A DNA stretch of 64,000 bases from a marine actinobacterium PHSC20C1 (GCA_000153145.1 CH672415.1:1732767-1796766); one strand, 5' to 3'; positions 35,511-44,454 are shown, counted from the stretch's first letter. Made by a program: numbers and translations. The notes: generated by a model from the sequence alone, not told the origin.

Positions 35511-37172
35511 TCAGTTGCGGACGTAAACGGGCTTGCCGTCGATCCAGGTCGAGACGACAGTGCTCGAGTGGATTTCGTTGCTTGGCACAGTGAAAGGATC
35601 GGGTTCAATGACGACGAGGTCGGCGCGATAGCCTGGCGCGATAAAGCCGGTGTCGTGGTCACGATGGTTCACGTACGCCGAACCGGAGGTGTACGCCGCG
35701 AAGGCCGTCTCGAGGTCGAGGCACTGCTGCTCTCCGCCGAGGGGACGTTCATTCGTTTCTGGCGCGATGCGATTTACCGCGATATGGATGGCCGCAATCG
35801 GGTCTGGGCTTGATACGGGCCAGTCGCTTCCGGCGGCTAGCTTTGCATCGAGACGGTGCAGATCACCGAATGGGTACTGCCGTGCCGCCAAGCCTTCCTG
35901 CAAGAACGGCAGGGTCAACTCGTCGAGTTGTGCCTCATGGCAGGCCCACAGCGGTTGCAGGTTGGCAACCGCATCCAGCGGGGCAAAACGTGCTGCATCG
36001 TCTTCGGAGACAACCTGCAGATGCGCGAGGTGGTGACGGCCATCGGAGACCCCGTTGGTGACGCGTGCCGCCGCGAGCGCATCGAGAGCTTCTTTCACCG
36101 CGCGATCTCCGAGCGCATGGAAGTGCACCTGGAAGCCCTCGCTATCGAGTTCGGTCACATACTCAATCAATCGTTGCGGGTTGATGAAAGAGAGACCGGA
36201 ATTGTCAGTGGCATGCCCGTGACTATCGAGGTACGGATTCTTCATTGCTGCGGTGAAATTCTCCGCGACACCATCTACCATGATTTTTACGGTCCCGAGC
36301 TGCAATCGATCGCTGCCCAGCGCCTCGACTTCAGCACGACGCTGCACCATGCCCGGGATCTGCTCGGCACCACCGGTTCGCTCCCACCACTGCGCGCCCA
36401 CAACATGGGCAAGCAGCGTTCCCTCAGCGATGGCCCGGCGATAGGCGGGCAAGTTGCTGGGGAGGGTCGCGACGCTGTCGCCGATCATGGCATCCTGCCA
36501 GCCGGTAATACCCAGTTTCAGAAGCTCTTCTTGGGCCCGCAACAACCCTGCATACGCGAGGTCTGCTCCGACGCCGGGCTGCGCGTTGGCGAAGAGATCA
36601 CCGGCGCCTTCGTGGAAGGTTCCAGCGGGAGATCCGTCGGCCTCGCGTTCCATTCGACCGTCAATGGGATCGGGGGTGGATGCATCGATACCCGCGGCAC
36701 GAATGGCGGCAGAGCTTGCCCAAACGCTGTGGTGATCACGGCTGCTCAGCAGCACCGGGCGGTCACCAATGATGTCATCCAGTAGCTGGCGCCCGGGAGC
36801 ACCACCGGGGAAGTGGTCCATTGACCAGCCTCCGCCGCTGATCCAGCCTTCGGGATTCTCAGCGGCATACGTCGCGATCATTGCGAGGGCGTCTGCTGCA
36901 TCTACTGCCTCTGTCAGCGAACACTGCAGCAGTTCCACCCCACCGCCGACCGGATGGATGTGCGCATCCTGGAATCCGGGAGCTAGGAGACCGCCGTGCA
37001 GATCAATGATCTGTGTCGCGTCGCTGCGATGGAGGTCGATCGACTCCGCCGGCACGATGTCGATGATGAACCCATCGGCGATCACCACCGCGTGGTCAAT
37101 CAGTGGTTGACCAGTGCCTGTGAAGACCTGGCCGCCAATAAAGATCACGTCTGCTTGCGCCACCGTGTACAT
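35511..37172 (-). CDS. YtcJ/NfdA-like amidohydrolase (amidohydrolase 3 family)
   Basis: The 553-residue product is a TIM-barrel metal amidohydrolase. DLHGGLLAPGFQDAHIHP carries the first metal His pair; later come VHFHALGDRAV, HHLAHLQVV and LAAGSDWPVSSPDP with the final Asp. The family includes N-substituted formamide deformylase. Co-transcription with an Opp-type importer suggests the imported solute is an amide or a precursor of one. Start: ATG at 37172; a GTG three codons later has better spacing (eight bases) from GAAGGG and may be the true start. A GTG at 37214 is excluded because it lies upstream of the -10. Confidence 0.85.
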   Translation of the reverse strand: MYTVAQADVIFIGGQVFTGTGQPLIDHAVVIADGFIIDIVPAESIDLHRSDATQIIDLHGGLLAPGFQDAHIHPVGGGVELLQCSLTEAVDAADALAMIATYAAENPEGWISGGGWSMDHFPGGAPGRQLLDDIIGDRPVLLSSRDHHSVWASSAAIRAAGIDASTPDPIDGRMEREADGSPAGTFHEGAGDLFANAQPGVGADLAYAGLLRAQEELLKLGITGWQDAMIGDSVATLPSNLPAYRRAIAEGTLLAHVVGAQWWERTGGAEQIPGMVQRRAEVEALGSDRLQLGTVKIMVDGVAENFTAAMKNPYLDSHGHATDNSGLSFINPQRLIEYVTELDSEGFQVHFHALGDRAVKEALDALAAARVTNGVSDGRHHLAHLQVVSEDDAARFAPLDAVANLQPLWACHEAQLDELTLPFLQEGLAARQYPFGDLHRLDAKLAAGSDWPVSSPDPIAAIHIAVNRIAPETNERPLGGEQQCLDLETAFAAYTSGSAYVNHRDHDTGFIAPGYRADLVVIEPDPFTVPSNEIHSSTVVSTWIDGKPVYVRN

Positions 37173-37198
37173 CCCTTCGTCGTCGAACGGTTGTGGCG

Positions 37199-37228
37199 AT
37201 GTTAGGGCGAACACAACGCCGTTGTCAA
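37199..37228 (-). promoter_or_regulatory. Promoter of the amidohydrolase/Opp operon
   Basis: TTGACA (-35, 37223-37228) and TAACAT (-10, 37199-37204) are separated by 18 bases on the minus strand. The palindrome ACAACG-C-CGTTGT (37213-37225) overlaps the -35 and spacer and is a likely operator for the divergent TetR-type regulator. Confidence 0.7.
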
Positions 37229-37233
37229 CAGTG

Positions 37234-37262
37234 ATGACATTGTTGTTGGTGCTCGCTATGAT
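37234..37262 (+). promoter_or_regulatory. Leaderless promoter of the TetR-type operon
   Basis: ATGACA (-35, 37234-37239), a 17-base spacer and TATGAT (-10, 37257-37262) end six bases before the GTG at 37269. An inverted repeat, TGTCA-N7-TGACA (37223-37239), overlaps the -35. Confidence 0.7.
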
Positions 37263-37268
37263 GAAGAC

Positions 37269-37958
37269 GTGGACGCAAAAACTTCAGCAAAAGAGCAGAC
37301 ATCAAAGCGACTAGATCGAGCCAGCATCGTGCGAGCAGGTCTCGAAATTGCGTCGCGCCCCCACAACACCGCTGTCTCGGTGCGTGCCCTAGGAACAGAA
37401 CTCGGTGTCGACCCGACCGCGGTTTATCGACACTTTAAAAGCAAAGATGACCTCATGCGGGCCCTCCTCGATGAGCTTCAAGCGACCGCGTTGGGCCACA
37501 TCACGACAGGCTCCGGATGGCGCGAACGACTGCGCCAGCTCGCGGCGGCCACGCTAGAGACCTACGTCGAGCATCCAGCGATCGCAATAGAAGCAACAGT
37601 GCTCACAACGAATGGGCCGGCAGAAGTCGCGACCATCGAGTTCATCCTTGCCGCACTGTCCGAGGCCGGACTCAGTGGCACTAAGCTCGTCCACCACTAC
37701 GCGCTCTACTCCTCGTACATTCTCTCGGAGGTCGCCGGCATCGCTCGGGGACGCACAACATCCGACATCGAAACAGAGCTGGACACGTGGTTCGACGGCC
37801 CGCTTCTCGTTGACCCGCTGAAACACGTGCACATCGCTTCTGTAGCCGCTGAGCTTCGCAGTTTGCGCGACACGGATATCTTTCGGTTTGGCGTCGATCT
37901 CATTCTCGACTCGGCCGCCCGCACCGCCCAACCCGCGGCGGAAGATGCTCCCCAATGA
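37269..37958 (+). CDS. TetR family transcriptional regulator
   Basis: The 229-residue product has an N-terminal TetR helix-turn-helix (VSVRALGTELGVDPTAVYRHFKSKDDLMRAL region, residues 37-67) and a helical ligand domain of the TetR_C_1 kind. It should repress its own operon and the divergent amidohydrolase/Opp operon, since palindromes lie in the 96-base region between them. Its stop overlaps the monooxygenase ATG by four bases. GTG start, leaderless. Ligand unknown; likely the transported or hydroxylated compound. Confidence 0.9.
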   Translation: MDAKTSAKEQTSKRLDRASIVRAGLEIASRPHNTAVSVRALGTELGVDPTAVYRHFKSKDDLMRALLDELQATALGHITTGSGWRERLRQLAAATLETYVEHPAIAIEATVLTTNGPAEVATIEFILAALSEAGLSGTKLVHHYALYSSYILSEVAGIARGRTTSDIETELDTWFDGPLLVDPLKHVHIASVAAELRSLRDTDIFRFGVDLILDSAARTAQPAAEDAPQ

Positions 37959-39232
37959 AAGCGATCATTGCCGGTGCAGGAATTGGCGGCCTCGCCACGG
38001 CACTCTCGCTACACGCCGTCGGGATCACCGACATCACCATCTACGAGTCCGTGAGCGAACTTCGCCCGCTCGGCGTCGGCATCAATCTCTTGCCCCACGC
38101 GGTGCGCGAGCTGACCGAACTGGGCCTCAGCGATGAGCTCGCAGCGCTTGGCGTTCCGACAAGCACCCTGAGCTACTTCAACTGTTTTGGCGATCTCATT
38201 TGGTCCGAGCCTCGTGGGCTGGCCGCTGGCTACGCGTGGCCGCAATACTCCGTGCACCGTGGAGAGCTGCAGATGCTTCTTCGAGATGCCGTCGAAGCAC
38301 GGCTTCCCGGTGCAATCGTGCTCGGCTCGCCCGTCATCAGCACAGAAACGAAAGGTGCCCGCCAGCTCGTTCGCATCCGCACTCGCACTGGCGCTGGCAC
38401 CGGAACCGGCGCTGAGCGTGAAGAGGAAGCCGACGTGGTCATCGCCGCCGACGGCATCCACAGTGCTATTCGCAAGCAGCACTATCCGGACGAAGGCGAC
38501 CCGGTGTGGAACGGGCTCATGCTCTGGCGGGGCACGGCACGCGTGAAGCCATTTCTCGACGGACGTTCAATGTTAATGGCAGGGGACGGGCGACAAAAAT
38601 TTGTCGCTTATCCGCTCACAGAAGCCGATGACGACGGACTAGCGCGCATCAACTTCATCGCCGAAAAGCGAGTCGAGGATGATGAACCACGCCCCAATAA
38701 CTGGAATCTCGCCGTCGACAAACAACGCATCGTCGACCTCTTTCAGGATTGGCAATTTGAGTGGATCGACATTCCCTCCGTCATTGCCGCTGCCGACGAA
38801 GTGCTCGAATATCCCATGGTCGATCGCAACCCGGTCGAACGCTGGACCTTTGACCAGCAAACGCTTCTTGGCGATGCCGCTCACGCGATGTATCCGATCG
38901 GCTCAAACGGTGCGTCTCAAGCAATCATTGATGCTCGTACGATCGCCAACCAACTCGCCACTGCGGATTCCATCGGTGCGGCGCTCGGCGAGTACGAACG
39001 CATTCGCCTTCCCATCACCGCCCAACTCACCCTCAGCAATCGGTCGCTTGGTCCAGAACGGGTCATGCAACTCGCCTACGAGCGCGCCCCCGAAGGCTTC
39101 GCCGACATCAACGACGTTGTTTCCGCCGAAGAGTTGACCGCAATCGCCGACCAGTACAAGCGCGCGGCAGGGTTCAACCCCCAGCTACTGAACGAGCGTC
39201 CAACACTCTCCGTCGTGCGAGCAGCGAGCTGA
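37955..39232 (+). CDS. FAD-dependent monooxygenase (PHBH fold)
   Basis: The 425-residue product has the FAD motif GAGIGGLATALSL at residues 6-18, the DG motif VIAADGIHSAIR and the GD motif LLGDAAHAMYPIGSNGASQAI. This is the aromatic hydroxylase group (salicylate and 6-hydroxynicotinate types). It hydroxylates an aromatic or similar ring with NAD(P)H and oxygen. It is coupled to the TetR gene upstream by a four-base overlap and to the DUF3237 gene two bases downstream. Substrate unknown. Confidence 0.9.
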   Translation: MKAIIAGAGIGGLATALSLHAVGITDITIYESVSELRPLGVGINLLPHAVRELTELGLSDELAALGVPTSTLSYFNCFGDLIWSEPRGLAAGYAWPQYSVHRGELQMLLRDAVEARLPGAIVLGSPVISTETKGARQLVRIRTRTGAGTGTGAEREEEADVVIAADGIHSAIRKQHYPDEGDPVWNGLMLWRGTARVKPFLDGRSMLMAGDGRQKFVAYPLTEADDDGLARINFIAEKRVEDDEPRPNNWNLAVDKQRIVDLFQDWQFEWIDIPSVIAAADEVLEYPMVDRNPVERWTFDQQTLLGDAAHAMYPIGSNGASQAIIDARTIANQLATADSIGAALGEYERIRLPITAQLTLSNRSLGPERVMQLAYERAPEGFADINDVVSAEELTAIADQYKRAAGFNPQLLNERPTLSVVRAAS

Positions 39233-39234
39233 CG

Positions 39235-39702
39235 ATGACCCTCACTCCGGCGATTCCTGGTCTGGAGGCCACCTTTGATGTCACCGTTCGAGTCGGCACC
39301 GTTTCGGACTATGGATTGACGCGCGCTGGGCACCGGCGAGTGATTGACATTGTCGGCGGGCAGATCACAGGGTCGCTTAACGCGACAATCCTGCCCGGCG
39401 GCGCCGACTGGCAACTCGTGCGGCCCGATGGAGCCATCGACATTGACGGACGCTACTCGGCCAAAACGCCAGAGGGCGAACTGATCTACATCGAAGTTTC
39501 GGGCGTGCGCAGTGGTTCGCCTGACGTTCTCGAAGCCCTCCTCCGCGGCGAGGAGGTCGATCCCACCCAGTACTATTTCCGCACCACCCTCAGGATCGAA
39601 ACATCGGCCCCCGGGCTGGCACACCTCGAGCACTCGCTCTTTGTCGCCTCGTGCGTGCGAGAAGTAGACACCGTGCGTTACCGCGCCTATCGCGTCACGT
39701 AG
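39235..39702 (+). CDS. DUF3237 family protein
   Basis: The 155-residue product matches DUF3237 (UPF0311): FDVTVRVGTVSDYGLTRAGHRRVIDIVGG, then ILPGGADWQLVRPDGAIDIDGRY and QYYFRTTLRIET (shortened landmarks). The fold is a beta barrel. Members often lie next to aromatic or antibiotic-modifying oxygenases, and a binding or isomerase role has been guessed. It starts two bases after the monooxygenase stop, so the three genes form one operon. Confidence 0.85.
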   Translation: MTLTPAIPGLEATFDVTVRVGTVSDYGLTRAGHRRVIDIVGGQITGSLNATILPGGADWQLVRPDGAIDIDGRYSAKTPEGELIYIEVSGVRSGSPDVLEALLRGEEVDPTQYYFRTTLRIETSAPGLAHLEHSLFVASCVREVDTVRYRAYRVT

Positions 39703-39790
39703 AGCGCCAGCGTGAGGTGAGGGTTCACACTGCGTGCTAACGTCGCTACCCAAACTCTGCGGCAACACCACGAAGGAACTCGGCACCCCC

Positions 39791-40627
39791 ATGCAGCTCA
39801 TCAAACGGGTCTACGGCGAAGCGACCGGAGCAATCGCCGCTGTCGTAATAGCCCTAGTGATCATTCACGCAATCAGTACTGCGCAACCGTGGTGGCTCGC
39901 CGCCGCTCTACCGTGGGCTGCGTACGCACTCTATTTGGGGCTCCTCATGACACGCCTCGTTGTCGTGCAACGCCGGCATCCATGGGTGCAGCTCGCTGTC
40001 GCCATCGTCGGGATTTTCGCGTCGACCATTGCCGGGCCTCTCGCTGTGCTTGTTGCCGTGCTCGGCCTCGCGATCATCCTGGGTTACAACTACTGGTACT
40101 CGGTGCAGCACGTCTCCGCACGACCGGTGCGCGTCGATGAGCCCCTGCCGCTCTTTCCCCTCACGACAGTGGATGGCGACGTTGTCGACAGCAGCGTACT
40201 CACTCACCAACCACACGTGATTATGTTCATTCGCGGCAACTGGTGCCCGTTCTGCATGGCCCAGGTGGCCCAGATCGCCGACCAGTATCGCGAACTCGAT
40301 CGACGCGGTGTCGCCGTTGCGATCGTTAGCCCGCAAAAGCCAGAAGACACTGTTGAGCTTTCGCAACGCTTCGACATCCCCGTGAACTTCTACATCGATG
40401 CGGATGGCGCGGCTGCGGCAGCACTCGACCTCGTGCAGTCGGGCGGCACCCCGATCATTTTCAGTGCCGGGACGCCAGCCGGTGGCGACACCGTTGTTCC
40501 GACGGTGATCATCACCGACCGCACCGGAATGGTGCTGTGGGCGGAGCAAACCGACAACCATCGCGTGCGACCCGAACCGACAACGTTCCTTGAGGTACTC
40601 GACCAGCACGGCATCCGCGCACGCTAG
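39791..40627 (+). CDS. Membrane-anchored thioredoxin-fold (AhpC/TSA-like) protein
   Basis: The 278-residue product has an N-terminal membrane region of about four helices (residues 10-110) and a soluble peroxiredoxin-like domain with FIRGNWCPFCMAQVAQI, giving a CxxC active site. The later part, QSGGTPIIFSAGTPAGGD and VVPTVIITDRTG, fits the AhpC/TSA class. A CxxC rather than a single peroxidatic Cys suggests thiol-disulfide exchange at the membrane as an alternative to peroxide reduction. I chose the ATG at 39791. It converges on the chorismate mutase gene, sharing the four bases CTAG across both stops. Confidence 0.75.
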   Translation: MQLIKRVYGEATGAIAAVVIALVIIHAISTAQPWWLAAALPWAAYALYLGLLMTRLVVVQRRHPWVQLAVAIVGIFASTIAGPLAVLVAVLGLAIILGYNYWYSVQHVSARPVRVDEPLPLFPLTTVDGDVVDSSVLTHQPHVIMFIRGNWCPFCMAQVAQIADQYRELDRRGVAVAIVSPQKPEDTVELSQRFDIPVNFYIDADGAAAAALDLVQSGGTPIIFSAGTPAGGDTVVPTVIITDRTGMVLWAEQTDNHRVRPEPTTFLEVLDQHGIRAR

Positions 40628-41010
40628 CTCAAGTCGTGGCTGCGGCTCTCGGGCTCAGGCTCGCTGCCTGACGCAAACTGCTCATGGTGGTGAATCACTT
40701 CGGCGACGACGAAGTTGAACCATTTCTCGGCAAACCCCGGGTCGAGGTGTGACTCTTCGGCCAGTGAGCGCAGTCGCGAAATCTGGTCGCGTTCGCGATT
40801 GGGATCGGATGCCGGCAGGCCTTTGGTCGCTTTCAGCCGACCGACCTGCTGAGTGTATTTGAAGCGCTCGGCAAGCAAGTGGATGAGCGCTGCATCAATG
40901 TTGTCGATGCTGCGTCGCGCGCCCAACAGTTGCTCCCGCACTTCGGGATCAATTTCGGTGGGGGTGCTGTCGGCGCCGGTGTTTTCGGGGGCCTGATCTC
41001 CTGCTGCCAT
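40624..41010 (-). CDS. Chorismate mutase, AroQ class
   Basis: The 128-residue product is a stand-alone all-helical chorismate mutase converting chorismate to prephenate for Phe/Tyr synthesis. It has LLGARRSIDNIDAALIHLLAERF with the first active-site Arg, then VGRLKATKGLPASDPNRE with the Lys and Arg. No signal peptide, so it acts in the cytoplasm. Both ends look disordered. The ATG lies six bases after a TAAAGT box and is probably leaderless. Confidence 0.93.
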   Translation of the reverse strand: MAAGDQAPENTGADSTPTEIDPEVREQLLGARRSIDNIDAALIHLLAERFKYTQQVGRLKATKGLPASDPNRERDQISRLRSLAEESHLDPGFAEKWFNFVVAEVIHHHEQFASGSEPEPESRSHDLS

Positions 41011-41016
41011 ACAACG

Positions 41017-41022
41017 ACTTTA
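41017..41022 (-). promoter_or_regulatory. -10 box of a leaderless promoter (chorismate mutase)
   Basis: TAAAGT on the minus strand lies six bases before the ATG at 41010. No good -35 seen. Confidence 0.5.
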
Positions 41023-41111
41023 GAGCGTACGGGGCGCACACGTTGGCCATGGCAGTCGGTCGCAGGCGAGAAGCACCCGTGATCACAACCGAGGGTGCCA
41101 GACTGGAGCGC

Positions 41112-42749
41112 ATGAATGATCGCGCAGGCACCCCAGCCCAGCCATCCGACCTCATCGACGTGCCCGAGCTGGTGCGGGCGTATTACGCGCTGATTCCGGA
41201 TGTTTCGATCCCCGAGCAGCGCGTAGTTTTCGGCACGAGTGGCCACCGCGGGTCCTCACTCGACACCGCGTTCAACGAGGTGCACATTGCTGCAATCACG
41301 CAGGCGATCGTCGAATATCGGGCATCGCAGTCGATCACGGGACCGCTGTTCATTGGCCGTGACACCCACGCGCTGTCGCAACCGGCGGAGACAACAGCGC
41401 TCGAAGTGCTCGCCGCTAACGGCGTGCAGGCGCTGAAAGACGAGTTCGACGACTTTGTGCCAACCCCGGCTCTCAGCCACGCGATTATCACCTACAACGC
41501 CGCTGGCCATGCTGACCAAGCCGACGGCATCATCATCACTCCGAGCCACAATCCTCCTCGCGACGGTGGATTCAAGTACAACCCGCCCCACGGTGGGCCA
41601 GCGGATAGTGACGCGACCGGCTGGATCGCCGATCGGGCGAATGAAATCATTGCCGACGGCAGCGGCGACGTGAAGCGCGGTAACGCGGCAACCTCAGCGG
41701 AGAGCATTCCTGCTGGCACCTTCGACTTTCGAGGAAGCTATGTAGCCGACCTCAAGAACATCATCGACATTGATGCGATCCGGGCCGCCGGGATTCGAAT
41801 CGGTGCCGACCCGCTTGGTGGAGCAAGCGTTAACTATTGGAAGCTCATTGCTGAGAAATACGACCTCGACCTGACAGTCGTGAACCCTGTCGTCGACCCG
41901 ACGTGGTCGTTTATGACGCTCGACTGGGATGGCAAGATCCGCATGGATCCGTCCTCAAAATTCGCGATGGCGACTGTCGTTGCTCGACGCGACGAGTACG
42001 ACATCCTCACTGGCAACGATGCAGACGCCGACCGCCACGGGATCGTCACTCCAGACGGTGGCCTCATGAACCCCAACCACTACCTCGCTGTCGCCATCCA
42101 GTACCTTTACACGCACCGTGATGGCTGGCGTCAGGATGCCGCAATCGGCAAGACTCTCGTTTCCAGCTCGATGATCGACAGAGTTGCCGCATCGTTGGGC
42201 CGCGCACTCCGGGAGGTGCCGGTCGGCTTCAAGTGGTTCGTTCCCGGCCTCATCGATGGCTCTGTCGGCTTCGGTGGTGAGGAGAGTGCAGGCGCGAGTT
42301 TCTTGCGCACAGACGGCACAGCGTGGACGACCGATAAAGACGGCATTCTGCTTGCCCTTCTCGCGAGCGAGATTCTCGCCGTCACAGGCAAAACACCGTC
42401 CGTGCTCTATTCCGAACTTGTCGAGAAGTTCGGTGACCCCGCCTACGAGCGAGTGGATGCCGTGGCATCCAAGCAACAGAAAGCGAAACTTGGCAAGCTA
42501 AGCGGGTCCGCAATTCCGGCCACCGAACTTGCTGGTGACCCGATCACCGCCACACTCTCGGAGGCACCAGGAAACGGGGCATCCATTGGCGGGGTGAAGG
42601 TGACAACCGAGTTTGCCTGGTTTGCCGCCCGTCCAAGCGGCACCGAGGACGTCTACAAGATTTATGGCGAATCATTCAAGGGAACTGAGCACTTGCGGCT
42701 CGTGCAAGCCGAAGCCAAGGCAATCGTCGATGCGGCTCTGAACAGCTGA
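41112..42749 (+). CDS. pgm: Phosphoglucomutase, alpha-D-glucose specific
   Basis: The 545-residue product interconverts glucose 1- and 6-phosphate. It has FGTSGHRGSS at the N-terminus, the phosphoserine loop IITPSHNPPRDGGFKYNPPHGG, the metal loop TGNDADADRHG, the sugar loop GFGGEESAG and the phosphate-binding AARPSGTED. The ATG at 41112 is preceded by GGAG and gives the length of known Pgm; upstream in-frame starts add unrelated residues. It converges on the EamA gene with a three-base gap. Confidence 0.96.
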   Translation: MNDRAGTPAQPSDLIDVPELVRAYYALIPDVSIPEQRVVFGTSGHRGSSLDTAFNEVHIAAITQAIVEYRASQSITGPLFIGRDTHALSQPAETTALEVLAANGVQALKDEFDDFVPTPALSHAIITYNAAGHADQADGIIITPSHNPPRDGGFKYNPPHGGPADSDATGWIADRANEIIADGSGDVKRGNAATSAESIPAGTFDFRGSYVADLKNIIDIDAIRAAGIRIGADPLGGASVNYWKLIAEKYDLDLTVVNPVVDPTWSFMTLDWDGKIRMDPSSKFAMATVVARRDEYDILTGNDADADRHGIVTPDGGLMNPNHYLAVAIQYLYTHRDGWRQDAAIGKTLVSSSMIDRVAASLGRALREVPVGFKWFVPGLIDGSVGFGGEESAGASFLRTDGTAWTTDKDGILLALLASEILAVTGKTPSVLYSELVEKFGDPAYERVDAVASKQQKAKLGKLSGSAIPATELAGDPITATLSEAPGNGASIGGVKVTTEFAWFAARPSGTEDVYKIYGESFKGTEHLRLVQAEAKAIVDAALNS

Positions 42750-42752
42750 GGG

Positions 42753-43718
42753 TTATTGCGGTCGTGAGAGCGCGCGTTCCTTGCCCAGGGGCAACTTGAG
42801 CCGACCCTGCGCGAGCAGCACCCCGATGAGCACGAGTACTGCGCCTACCGGTTCGTGCCACGACATGGTTTCCTTCAAAATCACGGCACCCAGGATTACC
42901 CCGACGACGGGCGTGATGTAGGTGACGGTGGAGGTTCGTGTTGGTCCCCATTCTGCGAGCACCCGGTAGTTCCAGACATAGGCCAAGCCTGTGCCGAGCA
43001 CACCAACAGCAAGCAGGCTAGCCACGACAGGAAGCGTGAGGGTGACTGGACCGGTCGCGACAACCGGGGTCAAAATCAGATAGACGACAGCGGCAAGCCC
43101 AATAGTCATCGTTGCGGAGGTAACACCGGCGACTCGGTAAGGAGCGACGAAGCGACGCTGGTAACTCATGGCTGCGCCATAACAGACGGCAGCACCAAGG
43201 CACGCGAGTTGACCGAGCAAACTGCCGCTAATGTCGCCAGCCTGCCACGGGGAGATGATTACGAGTACGCCGAAAATGCCGAGCGTAACGCCCGCGATCT
43301 GCGAGCGCGTGAGCTTCTCGACCCGAAACACGAGGGTCGCAAAGATCGCCGTCATGATGGGTGTCGTGGCGTTATAGATGCTCGCAAGACCTGAACTCAC
43401 GTACTGTTCGGCCCACGCAAACAGGAGATACGGGATCACGGCAAACAGGAATGCCAACACCGTGAAGTGAGCCCACACGATCGGCTGTCGCGGCAACCTA
43501 CGGCGACTTAGCGCGAACACCACAATGAGGGTGAGAGCACCGAGAACTGCGCGAGTCCAGGCGACCTGCCCAAAGCTCACCCCATCCAACGCCACTTTCA
43601 TGAAGAGAAAGCTTGAGCCCCAGACCAGTCCGGCTCCCGCAAATCGCAGCGTTGTGCCGAGAGAGGACGAGTGGTCATGCTTCTCGTCCCGACCGGGAGA
43701 GATCACCGGGGCGCTCAC
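42753..43718 (-). CDS. EamA/DMT family transporter
   Basis: The 321-residue product has ten hydrophobic segments in two repeated EamA halves, with GLVWGSSFLFMKVALDGVSF at the start and a matching LGTGLAYVWNYRVLAEWGPTRTSTVTYITPVVGV segment in the second half (shortened). These carry amino acids or metabolites outward. The GTG at 43718 overlaps the stop of the GNAT gene by four bases, so the two are coupled. Substrate unknown. Confidence 0.88.
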   Translation of the reverse strand: MSAPVISPGRDEKHDHSSSLGTTLRFAGAGLVWGSSFLFMKVALDGVSFGQVAWTRAVLGALTLIVVFALSRRRLPRQPIVWAHFTVLAFLFAVIPYLLFAWAEQYVSSGLASIYNATTPIMTAIFATLVFRVEKLTRSQIAGVTLGIFGVLVIISPWQAGDISGSLLGQLACLGAAVCYGAAMSYQRRFVAPYRVAGVTSATMTIGLAAVVYLILTPVVATGPVTLTLPVVASLLAVGVLGTGLAYVWNYRVLAEWGPTRTSTVTYITPVVGVILGAVILKETMSWHEPVGAVLVLIGVLLAQGRLKLPLGKERALSRPQ

Positions 43719-44380
43719 GAACGGGGCTCCTGAGCAGACGCCGAGATGGTTGCGGCAGCGAACGGTGCCGTCGCGGTGTCGAGGCGCGAACGCAACGCAG
43801 TCTGCACCGCTGGCCATTCAGTGTCGAGCACAGAGTAGACGGCGGTGTCACGCCAGGATCCGTCAGCTCGGATGCGGTGCTTACGTTGGATGCCTTCGAA
43901 CGTCGCACCAAGCTTCAGGATCGCAGCGCGCGATCGGTCGTTGATCGCATCCGCCTGGATGGTGACGCGGTTGTAGCCGCTCTCAAAGGCAAAGCCAAGC
44001 AGCAGGAGCTTCGTTTCTGGGTTCACCGCCGTGCCCCAGACCCGCGGGTCGTAGGCTGTCCAGCCGAGCTGAACGTTGGCGTTGAACTCGTCGAGGTCGC
44101 CAAGGGTGCTCGCGCCCACGAGTAGGCCAGCGTGCGGGCCCGAGTTGAGCCGCACTGCGAATGGGAAGCGGTCGTGATAACCGAGGTAGGAGCCGCGCAT
44201 CCATTCAATAAAGGATGCTTCGTCGGCAGGCAAACCAGCGGGGCCCCCGCCGTACCCACCAGCGAAGACGTCGGGCACGCCGAGCGCCGGCCAGAGTTCG
44301 GCAAGGTGCTTTTCGGTCATCGGCTCGACCGACACGAGGGTCCCGTGAAGGGTGCGGGGCTGCGGGCGCGTTACGGTCAC
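43715..44380 (-). CDS. GNAT family N-acetyltransferase, RimJ/RimL-like
   Basis: The 221-residue product has the RimJ/RimL layout: LVSVEPMTEKHLAELWPAL at the N-terminus, NVQLGWTAYDPRVWGTAVNPETKLLLLGFAFE for acetyl-CoA binding, and RVTIQADAINDRSRAAILKLGATFEG for the C-terminal motif. It acetylates an amine, often a protein N-terminus or an antibiotic-like amine. Coupled with the EamA exporter, which might remove the same compound. GTG start; no clear ribosome site. Confidence 0.88.
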   Translation of the reverse strand: MTVTRPQPRTLHGTLVSVEPMTEKHLAELWPALGVPDVFAGGYGGGPAGLPADEASFIEWMRGSYLGYHDRFPFAVRLNSGPHAGLLVGASTLGDLDEFNANVQLGWTAYDPRVWGTAVNPETKLLLLGFAFESGYNRVTIQADAINDRSRAAILKLGATFEGIQRKHRIRADGSWRDTAVYSVLDTEWPAVQTALRSRLDTATAPFAAATISASAQEPRS

Positions 44381-44412
44381 TCACAAATACTCCCACCCTG
44401 CAGCGGTTGCGC

Positions 44413-44454
44413 ACCCGCAGATTTCGGACTTTCACCCACGGATTTCGGACGTTC
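44413..44454. repeat. Two tandem 21-base units
   Basis: Two head-to-tail copies of a 21-base unit (ACCC..GATTTCGGAC.TTC) differ at three positions. They lie in the 180-base gap between the GNAT gene and purA, before the purA terminator. Confidence 0.6.

Noticed and set aside
35856-36785. A 309-codon plus-strand frame opposite the YtcJ-like amidohydrolase
   Set aside because: The metal-binding motifs are all on the minus strand, and the frame has no known domain.
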